From an uncultured Muribaculaceae bacterium (lineage in GTDB: Bacteria; Bacteroidota; Bacteroidia; Bacteroidales; Muribaculaceae), in NCBI GenBank assembly GCA_910587235.1, contig CAJUKD010000029.1, positions 1 through 29,422 of the forward strand: DNA of 29,422 bases, given 5' to 3'. Within the stretch, counting starts at the first letter, position 1, and each line of letters opens with the position of its first letter. The position numbers and the translations under genes are program-made. Shown piece by piece: positions 22,602-29,422 of this stretch. The notes beneath the pieces are model-generated. The model saw only the letters and a list, made by a program, of their open reading frames with translations. It did no database searches and was not told the origin of the DNA.

Positions 22602-25600
22602 TTAGTAATTCAGTACGCTGAGCCATTGCTCGGAGCCGAAGCTGTGGCGGCGCTGGATTTCGCGTGACCATGCCATGGGGTCGATGCCGAGGGTGGCGTT
22701 GAGGTTCAGCAGGGCTATGGCTTCGGCTACGACGGAACCTTCGCCTCCGTTGTCGTCCTTGGCATATTCGGCAAGGTCGTCGGCGCTGTAGCCGCCGATG
22801 TAGACCAACGGAGCCACGCGCAGGGCGCTTTCGAGGCTGAATGGTTTCAGGCTGTCGAGCAGTGCGGCTGCTTTTTCGCGGTCGGGTAAGCTGTCGATAG
22901 CACTGAGTATGTCGATGCGGTTGCGCAGTGCGGACACGGCGCCGAGGTACTGAAGGGCGTAGGTTTCGGAGCGTCCGAGGCGGTCGAGTTCGAGGGCGTC
23001 GAGTGTCGAGGCGTACTTCACGAGTTGGGCGTAGCGCTCGCCTTCGGAGTCGAGGAGGGCGCTTATGCGCGCAAGCTCTTCGGGCGTGCCGCCTTCCTGC
23101 TCGTAGATGTCGGTGAGGGTTGTGGCGATGTAAACTCCAAGCATTCCGTCGAATGGCTGTACTGACGGCGGTGTCTTTGTCAGCAGGGTTTCGACGAGGA
23201 TACGTGCCATGTCGCGTTGGGTTTCGGGGGCTTCGTATCCGGCTTCCACGGCCACGCTGCGGGCATGGTCGCCGGCGGGCAGGTCGGGGTAGGCCATGAG
23301 ATCCTCGACGGTGGTGTAGACGGCGGAGCGCACCGACGATACCATGCGGCGTACTGTTTCGTCGAGGTAGAGTTTGTCGGCGTCGGGTCCTTCGAGTCCG
23401 CCCCAGCGGAAGTCGCCGACTATGTTGGCGAATGCTTTCTGGGCAGTCGGGCTGTAGGATGATTTGCGGAATGGTGTCACTTCGTAGGCCATGCCTGTGG
23501 ATGCCAGATACGGCGACAGTCCGAGGTAGTAGGATGTGGGTACGGTTGTGGCGAAGTAGACGGGGCGTTTCCATCCGCCGGTGACTGAGCGGTTGATGAT
23601 GTCGAGCGAGAGAGTCTTGCTCTGGTTCAGTCCGGCCGTGCCTGCGCCGGCGAGGTCGGTGGTGATGTCGGCGAGGGCAGGTGCGAGCAGGGTGCTGTCG
23701 ACGGCTTCGTAGCCCGAGCTGTAGCGGCGCATGGCTGTGGCGGTGTCGACGGGTATCACGATGTTGTTGGAGAACAGTACGGGCACGCCGTAGGCTTTTG
23801 TGTCGCAGCTGTAGAGCGAATCGAGGGCTTTGGATGCCTCGACGGGCAGGCGGTTGCGCGGCACGACATAGCTGTAGGCCATGCGCTCGTAGGTATAGTC
23901 GGAAGGAGTGGCCTGCATGTCGACGGCGGGAGCTTCGTAGGAAGGATAACGGAGCTGGTTTGCGTACCAGTCGGTGGTGAGGTATGATAGGTTTACCACG
24001 CGCACGTCGGTGCGGAATCCGTCGACTTCCTGTGCGTACCACAGCGGGAATGTGTCGTTGTCGCCGTTTGTGAATATGATGGCGTCGGGGTCGAGTGAGC
24101 TGAGGTAGTTGCGTCCGAGGTCGCGGGTGGTGTAGCGTCCGGAGCGGTCGTGGTCGTCCCATGTCTGCGACACCATCTGCAGGGGCACGGCAAGGCCGAT
24201 CAGGCATGCTATGCCGACGGCTGCGCCTGTGGCGGCGGCCGATGTTTCGCGGCTGTCGGCGCTGTCATTTCCGGTGTCCTTTTTCGAGAGCAGGTCGCGC
24301 AGCATTATGCCGATGGCGGGAACTCCCATGCCTATCCAGATGGCAAATGCGTAGAAAGAGCCGGCGAAGGCATAGTCGCGTTCGCGAGGTTGTCCGGGTG
24401 TCTGGTTGAGGTAGAGCACGATAGCAACGCCTGTCATGAAGAAGAGGAAGAATACGACCCAGAACTGTTCGATGCCGCGGCGCGGGTTGTCGCGGTGCTT
24501 GTAGAGAGCCTGATAGAGCAGGCCGATGAGTCCGAGCAGAAGAGGCAGCATGTAGTAGACGTTGTGGCCTTTGTTGCCTTTGCCGAATTCGTCGGGCAGG
24601 GCCGACTGGTCGCCGAGGCGTGCGCTGTCGATGGCGTTGATGCCTGTGATCCAGTTGCCGAGGTGCGGTTCGCCGTTGCCCTGGAAGTCGTTTTGGCGTC
24701 CTGCGAAGTTCCATAGGAAGTATCGCCAGTACATGTGGTTCAGCTGGTAGTTGACGAAGTAGCGCAGGTTGACGTCGAATCCGGGTTTCCAGGCCCATGT
24801 CTGCTGGGCGGGATTTCCGGCAGCGTCGACATGAGTCGTTACTTCTTTCAGCGACGGGAGATAGGGCATGACTTCGTAAAGCGAGGCGTAGCCTTGCTGT
24901 GCCCAGCGCTGGCGTGTTTCGTAGGGTATGCTGTTGATGTCGGGTGTGCCGTAGCCGGCCCATCCTTTGTAGCCGGCCACGTGTTCGGGCTGAGTGCTGT
25001 AGATTCGCGGCAGCAGCGTGTTGAGGTCGGATACGTTGCGGTAGTCGGGTCGCATGATCTCGCGGACGTAGCGGTCGGGCTGGTCAGGCGAAGTCTTGAC
25101 TACTTTGGTCATAGAGTATTCCGGAGTGTTGTAGGCATTGCCGAGGTCGTCGCGCAGGATTCCGTCCATCACGCGTGTGGCCGGGCGGCCGTATTCGTCG
25201 ACAGGCACAAAGTAGTTGCCTGATCCGGAGGGATATTCCTGCATTTCAAGTTCTTCGGCGAAGCTGGGACCATAGAAGAGCGGGCGTTCGCCGTATTGTT
25301 CGCGGTTCAGGTATGAAGCGAGTGCGAATACGTTGTCGGGCGCGTTCTGGTTCATCGGGGTGTTGGCCGATGCGCGGATCAGCAGTAGGGCGTAGGACGA
25401 GTAGCCGGTGAAGATTACCAGCACGCTCAGCAGGATTACGTTGAATATGCGCACTGGCACGCGCTTCAGTACTATAAGTCCGATGCCGAGGGCGAGAGCG
25501 AGCAGTATGCCTACCCATGTTGAATGGCCGATGAAGAGCATACCTGAAAGGAGGATGCTCAGACCGAAGCTGAGTTTTATGCGTGCGGTGTTCCGCTGGG

Positions 25601-26453
25601 CGTTCAGTTCGAAAGCGCCCCAGATGAAGCATGCCACGACAAGGACGGCATAGATCAGGACGCCCATGTTGTAGCTCATGCCGAGGGTGTTGACGCACAG
25701 CAGTTCGAACCATTGCGATACTTTGACGAAGCCGGGCACGAGTCCGTAGAGTATTGCTCCGACTATTACGCATGACAGCGCCAGCGCGATAAGCGAGCCG
25801 CGTGCTGTGGCCTCGCGGGTCTTTCGGTAGTAGAATATCAGCCCGAGTGCGGGTATGCAGAGGAGGTTGAGCAGGTGTACGGCTATGGATACGCCTATGA
25901 CGTAGGCGATAAGCACCAGATAGCGGTCGCTGTGGGGGAGGTCGGCGCGGTTTTCCCATTTAAGCATCAGCCATACTACCAGGGCGGTACAGAATGAAGA
26001 GAATGCATAGACTTCTCCTTCGACTGCCGAGAACCAGAATGTGTCGCTCCATGTGTAGGCCAGTGCGCCGCAGACGCCTGCACCCATTATGAGCCACATT
26101 TTCCATGCGGGAATGCTGTCGGCGTCGTCGCGCACGATCAGGCGTCGTGTGAGGTGTGTCACGGTCCAGAACAGCAGGAGTATGGTGGCGGCGCTGAGCA
26201 GTGCCGACATTGTGTTGACGGCTATGGCTGCTGTCGACATGCCTCCTCCGAACAGGGTGACGAAAAAGCGTGCGGCGAGCATGAATATGGGGTTGCCCGG
26301 CGGATGTCCCACTTCGAGTTTTGCTCCTTGCGATATGAATTCCGGGCAGTCCCAGAAACTGGCTGTAGGTTCGATGGTGAGCAGGTAGGTGACTGCTGCC
26401 ACTGCAAAGCACACCCAACCCAGCAGGTTGTTGACGAGGTTATATTTTTTCAT
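22602..26453 (-). CDS. DUF2723 / GT117-like multi-pass membrane glycosyltransferase
   Basis: The product is 1283 aa, very long. The N-terminus is the DUF2723 signature: a first membrane helix, then 'TIEPTASFWDCPEFI' (26-40) and 'LEVGHPPGNPIF', which carry the acidic residues expected in the first outer loop of GT-C enzymes. About 12 membrane helices follow, to around residue 750, after which comes a large soluble C-terminal region with alpha-helical repeats (about 1000-1283). Animal TMEM260, in the same family, is a protein O-mannosyltransferase (GT117). A role in O-glycosylating exported proteins, or in another lipid-linked sugar transfer, is an inference. It is the first gene of a unit with the deacetylase and queG, and has a -7 box about 31 nt upstream. 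Confidence 0.88.
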   Translation of the reverse strand: MKKYNLVNNLLGWVCFAVAAVTYLLTIEPTASFWDCPEFISQGAKLEVGHPPGNPIFMLAARFFVTLFGGGMSTAAIAVNTMSALLSAATILLLFWTVTHLTRRLIVRDDADSIPAWKMWLIMGAGVCGALAYTWSDTFWFSAVEGEVYAFSSFCTALVVWLMLKWENRADLPHSDRYLVLIAYVIGVSIAVHLLNLLCIPALGLIFYYRKTREATARGSLIALALSCVIVGAILYGLVPGFVKVSQWFELLCVNTLGMSYNMGVLIYAVLVVACFIWGAFELNAQRNTARIKLSFGLSILLSGMLFIGHSTWVGILLALALGIGLIVLKRVPVRIFNVILLSVLVIFTGYSSYALLLIRASANTPMNQNAPDNVFALASYLNREQYGERPLFYGPSFAEELEMQEYPSGSGNYFVPVDEYGRPATRVMDGILRDDLGNAYNTPEYSMTKVVKTSPDQPDRYVREIMRPDYRNVSDLNTLLPRIYSTQPEHVAGYKGWAGYGTPDINSIPYETRQRWAQQGYASLYEVMPYLPSLKEVTTHVDAAGNPAQQTWAWKPGFDVNLRYFVNYQLNHMYWRYFLWNFAGRQNDFQGNGEPHLGNWITGINAIDSARLGDQSALPDEFGKGNKGHNVYYMLPLLLGLIGLLYQALYKHRDNPRRGIEQFWVVFFLFFMTGVAIVLYLNQTPGQPRERDYAFAGSFYAFAIWIGMGVPAIGIMLRDLLSKKDTGNDSADSRETSAAATGAAVGIACLIGLAVPLQMVSQTWDDHDRSGRYTTRDLGRNYLSSLDPDAIIFTNGDNDTFPLWYAQEVDGFRTDVRVVNLSYLTTDWYANQLRYPSYEAPAVDMQATPSDYTYERMAYSYVVPRNRLPVEASKALDSLYSCDTKAYGVPVLFSNNIVIPVDTATAMRRYSSGYEAVDSTLLAPALADITTDLAGAGTAGLNQSKTLSLDIINRSVTGGWKRPVYFATTVPTSYYLGLSPYLASTGMAYEVTPFRKSSYSPTAQKAFANIVGDFRWGGLEGPDADKLYLDETVRRMVSSVRSAVYTTVEDLMAYPDLPAGDHARSVAVEAGYEAPETQRDMARILVETLLTKTPPSVQPFDGMLGVYIATTLTDIYEQEGGTPEELARISALLDSEGERYAQLVKYASTLDALELDRLGRSETYALQYLGAVSALRNRIDILSAIDSLPDREKAAALLDSLKPFSLESALRVAPLVYIGGYSADDLAEYAKDDNGGEGSVVAEAIALLNLNATLGIDPMAWSREIQRRHSFGSEQWLSVLNY

Positions 26454-26483
26454 TCGTGATGATGAATTTTATATACTGAGTTG

Positions 26484-26491
26484 CAAAGGTA
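26484..26491 (-). promoter_or_regulatory. -7 promoter box of the GT117-like gene
   Basis: The minus strand reads TACCTTTG followed by CA, the most typical form of the Bacteroidota -7 element, 31 nt upstream of the ATG. No clear TTTG stands at the -33 distance. Confidence 0.6.
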
Positions 26492-26567
26492 AGCAAAGTA
26501 GCGCCAACCGCCGACCATTTAACGAAATTTTTGTCGGCGAGCGTCGAATACGGCATGTCGCAGAGGC

Positions 26568-27563
26568 TTATTTTTTTATTCCCAGCAGGAGCAGCGATGC
26601 CACGGTGCTGCGACGGATGAGGCGTATTGCCGCGACTGAGGCATACATGACGGCAAGGGCTATGGCGGGACTGACGATGAAGTCGAAGATCCATGCGGGA
26701 AACATGTCGAGGCGGACGAGGCGCGTAAGGATGTCTTCGAGAATAAGGGTCTGAATGAGGTATATGCCGAGAGTCATGCCTCCGAGTTTTGCTGCGGCTT
26801 CTACTGCGGGTCCGCTACGCGGATGCGAGAAAATCCATTCGGCGAGCGCCGTCAGGGCTATGGCTCCGGATAGCCCCATTGTGTATTTGTAAAGTCGCAT
26901 GGCGATTATCTCGCCTGTAGCCTGCGGGCGCGACAGGAGCCATCGGTATGTTTCGCCGTCCATAAAGAGGTTGCCGGCGATGCACAACAGTGCGCCGATG
27001 GCGAATATGATCCGGCAGTGTGCCCTGAAGCTGTCGTGGTTGAGGTATATCAGTCCTCCGGCGAGAAATGCGGGGTACATGAATGCTGTCTGGTGTGTGC
27101 GGATGAACTGGCTTGCGGCAAGAGTGGCTATGGCTGCGACGGCAAGCCTGTTTTTCATTGCGGCGAAGGGTATGAAACCGAGCAGGCAGCAGATGAAGGC
27201 GCTTTTGAGGAACCAGATGTGGTGGGTGAGGCGGTAGATCAGGTGCTTGAATGTCAATTTGTCGCCGAATATGATTCCGTCGAAGAGCCATATAATGCAG
27301 AGGCATACGGCGCATGGCAGCAGGAGTTGACGGGCTTTGCGGCGCAGCATCCCGGTGAAGCTTGTGCGCACTGTCATTGCGAAGAAGAAGCCGGAGATCA
27401 TCATGAACAGCGGCATGTGGAATGTGTAGATATGGTAGTAGACGGGACGGTCGAAGCAGTTGATGCTTGTGAGGTGCTGCGCGTGTCCCCACAGGACGAG
27501 GAATATGGCGACGGCTTTCAGTACGTCCATCGATTGCAGCCGTGTGGCGGTCTTTGCTTGCAT
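26568..27563 (-). CDS. Acyltransferase-3 family membrane protein
   Basis: The product is 331 aa with about ten membrane helices. The family hallmark is the first helix with 'MDVLKAVAIFLVLWGHAQH' (residues 12-30), whose His H27 is the expected catalytic residue. Arg/Lys-rich loops such as 'RRKARQLLLP' follow, and the late helix has 'LGIYLIQTLI'. Such proteins O-acylate sugars of lipopolysaccharide, capsule or other envelope glycans; the acceptor is not known here. The start at 27563 is 33 nt after the toxin-like gene. A later ATG (residue 12) is less likely because it would leave out the basic leader. Confidence 0.85.
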   Translation of the reverse strand: MQAKTATRLQSMDVLKAVAIFLVLWGHAQHLTSINCFDRPVYYHIYTFHMPLFMMISGFFFAMTVRTSFTGMLRRKARQLLLPCAVCLCIIWLFDGIIFGDKLTFKHLIYRLTHHIWFLKSAFICCLLGFIPFAAMKNRLAVAAIATLAASQFIRTHQTAFMYPAFLAGGLIYLNHDSFRAHCRIIFAIGALLCIAGNLFMDGETYRWLLSRPQATGEIIAMRLYKYTMGLSGAIALTALAEWIFSHPRSGPAVEAAAKLGGMTLGIYLIQTLILEDILTRLVRLDMFPAWIFDFIVSPAIALAVMYASVAAIRLIRRSTVASLLLLGIKK

Positions 27564-27596
27564 AAGAGGTTGTAGGGAGGCGCTATGGGTTATACA

Positions 27597-28223
27597 TTAA
27601 TCTTGGCCTGTCGTTTCGGGGTGAGAAGAAATGATTCGCGTTGCCCATTCAGCAATGTTATCAACGTATTGTTTTACCAAGACACCATTGCTTAGCCTGT
27701 ATTGGAGTTTTGCCGGAGAATTATCAACAGAATTGTCATAGACATATAGCCTGTCAACTAATTTCGATATAAGACAGCAATTTATAATGGATTTTTGATA
27801 ACGGCTTATGATTTTGGGGATAGCTACATCGTGCCCTCCCTCCATAACTCGTCTGGCAATTCGGGATGCGTTTATAGCAGGTGACGATGTTCCGATAAAG
27901 AATAGTCGGATGAAAAATCCCGTTGCTTTGGCTCTAATGATGAAATCAATTTTATCTTGAGCGGAAAACACAGTTTCAAATACAAAAGAGCGCCTTTCTT
28001 TGAGGCATTGTTCTCTCAAGTCTTCACAATATATAGCAGCCTTAATAACGGATGTTTTTGAGTTCCAATCTCCGAATTTTTCCTGGGCAACTATATCCGG
28101 ATTAATATATAAAGTACCTTCCGACCATTCATGGTGCAAGAATTGATTTGTAATGGTAGTTTTGCCGGAGCCGTTTGGCCCGGCTATGATTATCATTTCC
28201 GGAGATTTGTCAGAAAATTCCAT
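27597..28223 (-). CDS. Zeta-toxin family P-loop kinase
   Basis: The product is 208 aa from the ATG at 28223; alternatives at 28232 and 28199 are possible, and 28223 is chosen for its A-rich upstream sequence. Walker A is AGPNGSGKT (residues 14-22). The sequence continues with 'INPDIVAQ' (catalytic Asp region), 'FVFETVFS', and 'RVMEGGHDVAIPKIISRY', the signature of zeta-toxin-like kinases. Classical zeta toxins phosphorylate UDP-N-acetylglucosamine and block peptidoglycan synthesis; that substrate is only inferred here. The gene overlaps the upstream small gene by 14 nt, as toxin genes commonly overlap antitoxin genes. Its base composition is clearly more A+T-rich than the flanking core genes, which suggests horizontal gain. 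Confidence 0.82.
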   Translation of the reverse strand: MEFSDKSPEMIIIAGPNGSGKTTITNQFLHHEWSEGTLYINPDIVAQEKFGDWNSKTSVIKAAIYCEDLREQCLKERRSFVFETVFSAQDKIDFIIRAKATGFFIRLFFIGTSSPAINASRIARRVMEGGHDVAIPKIISRYQKSIINCCLISKLVDRLYVYDNSVDNSPAKLQYRLSNGVLVKQYVDNIAEWATRIISSHPETTGQD

Positions 28224-28425
28224 TTTTTGCATTTTCAATGCGTTGAGCGACTTTTGAGTGTTCCCGGGCATATAGTCGCTCATATTGTTTATCATATCTT
28301 AATTTGGCCTCTTCAGCACGGCGTCGGACATCAGATAAAGCCTCTTCCATGATTGCGTGCAATTGGTCGTCGCTTGGCTCTTCTCCACTTAAAAATCTAT
28401 AAGAATTTAATTCAGATTCACTCAT
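28210..28425 (-). CDS. Small charged protein, putative antitoxin of the zeta-like toxin
   Basis: The product is 71 aa, highly charged and helical: an acidic first half (SGEEPSDDQLHAIMEEAL) and a basic coiled second half (RRRAEEAKLRYDKQYERLYARE). I do not recognise a described antitoxin family, and it is not obviously an epsilon antitoxin. The evidence for an antitoxin role is context: it is directly upstream of the toxin gene, shares an operon with it, overlaps it by 14 nt and has its own full promoter. No DNA-binding fold is evident. Confidence 0.65.
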   Translation of the reverse strand: MSESELNSYRFLSGEEPSDDQLHAIMEEALSDVRRRAEEAKLRYDKQYERLYAREHSKVAQRIENAKNGIF

Positions 28426-28459
28426 ATATTGTCCCGTTTGATTGTCTTGTTTATAATCG

Positions 28460-28491
28460 CAAATTTAATATATATAACACTGAAAGACAAA
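28460..28491 (-). promoter_or_regulatory. Promoter of the putative antitoxin-toxin pair
   Basis: The minus strand has TTTG (28491-28488), a 20-bp spacer and TAAATTTG (28467-28460), matching both Bacteroidota promoter elements. It lies about 35 nt before the antitoxin ATG at 28425. Confidence 0.7.
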
Positions 28492-28708
28492 TATATGTGC
28501 GATAAAATTGCAAAAGATACAAGAACGAGCTGTTCCGTTTTTGTTCCGGTAGATTTTTATAAAGGTTTTCAAGTTGTTGATAAAAAGTTTTTTAGCTCTT
28601 AAATATCCGAGGCGGTAAGACTCCAATTTCTGACATCGCCACTCGCTGTCGAGAACGCCCACAGCAATTTATTGGATATGCAATATGATGAATGGCAGGA
28701 TTTTTTGC

Positions 28709-28716
28709 TAACTTTG
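28709..28716 (+). promoter_or_regulatory. -7 promoter box of the TonB-C-terminal-like gene
   Basis: TAACTTTG followed by CAG matches the TAnnTTTG element, 54 nt upstream of the ATG at 28771. The -33 position has only TATG-like sequence, so the upstream element is weak. Confidence 0.6.
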
Positions 28717-28770
28717 CAGTGGATGACCTTCGGGCTGTCCACGACATTTTGTAAAATATGAAACGTTATT

Positions 28771-29316
28771 ATGAAGAAGGTAGTTTTAGTTTCAGCGCTT
28801 ATCATTCAGTTGTGTGTAGCGTTCGCGCAGAATTGTTGCGTGAACGATAGCACTATAAGGGAAATTCAGTTCCCTGTTGACTTATCTACAATGCCTTCGT
28901 CGGAGAGCCAAGGCAACACGCATAAACATACTCCTACGGCAGATAGCGATGGAGATGCGCCGTTAGTACTCGTTAACCCGTATCGAATCCCTTACTACTT
29001 GAATGGTGGTGACAAAGGTTTGCGGAATGACCTATATACTACATTGTCAAAGACTGCTCCTGTTGTTCAGGATTCTGTCAATGGTCGTGCCGCTGTCGAA
29101 TTCGTTATTTCAAAGGACGGTCAAATAGATATCAACTCAATAAGGGTGATTAGAAACCGCTCTGTACCTGACGACTATCTAAAAGCCGCCATTGAGGCAA
29201 TCAAAGGTTTAGGTAAATTCGAACCCGGAAAAATGAATGGTATTCCTGTAAAGGCAACATATACCATTCCTGTCATATATCCTGTTCCATCAGATTTTAT
29301 CAATAGGAGCGAATAA
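28771..29316 (+). CDS. Small periplasmic TonB C-terminal-like protein
   Basis: The product is 181 aa. Residues 1-19 form a signal peptide or anchor (MKKVVLVSALIIQLCVAFA). A low-complexity stretch (about 38-60, Ser/His/Thr/Asp) leads to a C-terminal domain (about 90-175) with the TonB_C pattern: 'GRAAVEFVISKDGQIDINSI', 'LKAAIEAIKGLGKFEPGKMNG' and 'VKATYTIPVIY'. It lacks the usual proline-rich TonB spacer, so it is probably not a complete energy transducer; many Bacteroidales carry such short TonB-domain proteins of unknown use. It stands alone on the plus strand with its own promoter box and terminator, in an A+T-rich segment next to the toxin pair. Confidence 0.82.
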   Translation: MKKVVLVSALIIQLCVAFAQNCCVNDSTIREIQFPVDLSTMPSSESQGNTHKHTPTADSDGDAPLVLVNPYRIPYYLNGGDKGLRNDLYTTLSKTAPVVQDSVNGRAAVEFVISKDGQIDINSIRVIRNRSVPDDYLKAAIEAIKGLGKFEPGKMNGIPVKATYTIPVIYPVPSDFINRSE

Positions 29317-29323
29317 GTATACT

Positions 29324-29366
29324 AAAAAAACAGCCTGCAAGCCACTGACTTGCAGGCTGTTTTTTT
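29324..29366. terminator. Bidirectional intrinsic terminator
   Basis: A perfect 18-bp stem (29324-29341 with 29349-29366) surrounds a 7-nt loop. The outer seven pairs are A-T, so each strand ends in seven T residues. It serves the plus-strand gene ending at 29316 and the minus-strand tRNA-Pro that ends at 29371. Confidence 0.95.
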
Positions 29367-29370
29367 AGAG

Positions 29371-29422
29371 TCGGGGTGAGAAGACTCGAACTTCCGACCT
29401 CCACGTCCCGAACGTGGCGCGC
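29371..29422 (-). tRNA. tRNA-Pro(CGG), 3' part, cut by the window edge
   Basis: Read on the minus strand, the anticodon arm is CCACG-TTCGGGA-CGTGG with anticodon CGG (plus-strand 29408-29410), which reads proline CCG codons. The T arm has GTTCGAGTC, and the acceptor 3' strand CACCCCG is followed by discriminator A (29371). CCA is not encoded. The D arm and 5' acceptor strand lie outside the window. Confidence 0.92.

Larger units (their letters stand above)
28426..28770. other. 345-nt intergenic region between divergent genes
   Basis: The two ends hold divergent promoters (28460..28491 minus, 28709..28716 plus). The middle is A+T-rich except for a block at about 28606-28680 that is more balanced and flanked by ATATCC/GGATAT arms (28603-28608 and 28674-28679). 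Short open frames cross this block on both strands, but none has a credible start or a family I recognise. I see no gene here. Confidence 0.6.

Noticed and set aside
22591..24207. 538-codon minus-strand open frame inside the GT117-like gene in another frame
   Set aside because: The translation is extremely rich in Arg, His and Pro, as expected from an out-of-frame reading of a GC-rich gene, and it lies wholly within a well-supported membrane protein.
26509..26539. Terminator after the acyltransferase gene
   Set aside because: The 7-bp CGCCGAC/GTCGGCG arms enclose a 17-nt loop and no T-run follows, so the hairpin is not convincing.
28465..28805. Two short minus-strand open frames in the gap before the TonB-like gene
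   Set aside because: They overlap promoter elements and the start of the next gene, lack a recognisable domain and have no coding-like context.

Overview
This window comes from the chromosome of a Bacteroidota bacterium, most likely a Bacteroidales gut commensal and possibly Muribaculaceae. The evidence is a long SecA with a C-terminal zinc motif, GldH, DUF4105, DUF2723/GT117, a stand-alone QueG, secreted proteins with type IX-like C-terminal tails, and promoters of the Bacteroides type (TTTG, 19-20 bp, TAnnTTTG). Family placement is inference. Almost every protein gene is on the minus strand; most of the window is GC-rich core chromosome, while about 27600-29320 is clearly richer in A+T.

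Layout. 1-2060: a secreted protein with its terminator (118..1434), then on the plus strand tRNA-Ser(UGA) with a textbook promoter and terminator; the tRNA 3' end plus terminator is repeated once downstream, followed by a palindrome and a TTTAGGG-like repeat. 2060-7568: an exported GH127-type beta-L-arabinofuranosidase and secA. 7714-18934: a tightly packed minus-strand run, read from high to low coordinate: small coiled-coil protein, zapA, a candidate structured RNA, rny, ricT, gldH, HAD phosphatase, M24 aminopeptidase, cca, queD, queE, DUF4105 protein and a degenerate alkaline-phosphatase-fold protein. Four junctions are 4-nt or 13-nt overlaps. 19127-20695: a second secreted protein with two internal repeats and a type IX-like tail, framed by its own promoter and terminator. 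20942-26453: GT117-like membrane protein, polysaccharide deacetylase and queG. 26568-27563: acyltransferase-3 membrane protein. 27597-28425: a small acidic protein overlapping a zeta-toxin-family kinase, with its own promoter, which looks like a toxin-antitoxin pair. 28771-29316 (plus): a small periplasmic TonB-C-terminal-like protein. The window ends in a bidirectional terminator and the 3' part of tRNA-Pro(CGG).

Functional themes. RNA metabolism is strongly represented: RNase Y next to RicT (its partner protein in Bacillus), CCA-adding enzyme, three queuosine enzymes (QueD, QueE, QueG) and two tRNAs. Envelope and division functions form the other group: SecA, GldH, ZapA, GT117, deacetylase and acyltransferase.

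The items most worth a second look are the phosphatase-fold protein that has lost nearly all metal and substrate residues, the toxin with an unrecognised small partner, the structured RNA between zapA and rny, the duplicated tRNA-Ser tail, and the telomere-like repeats that recur at three gene junctions.
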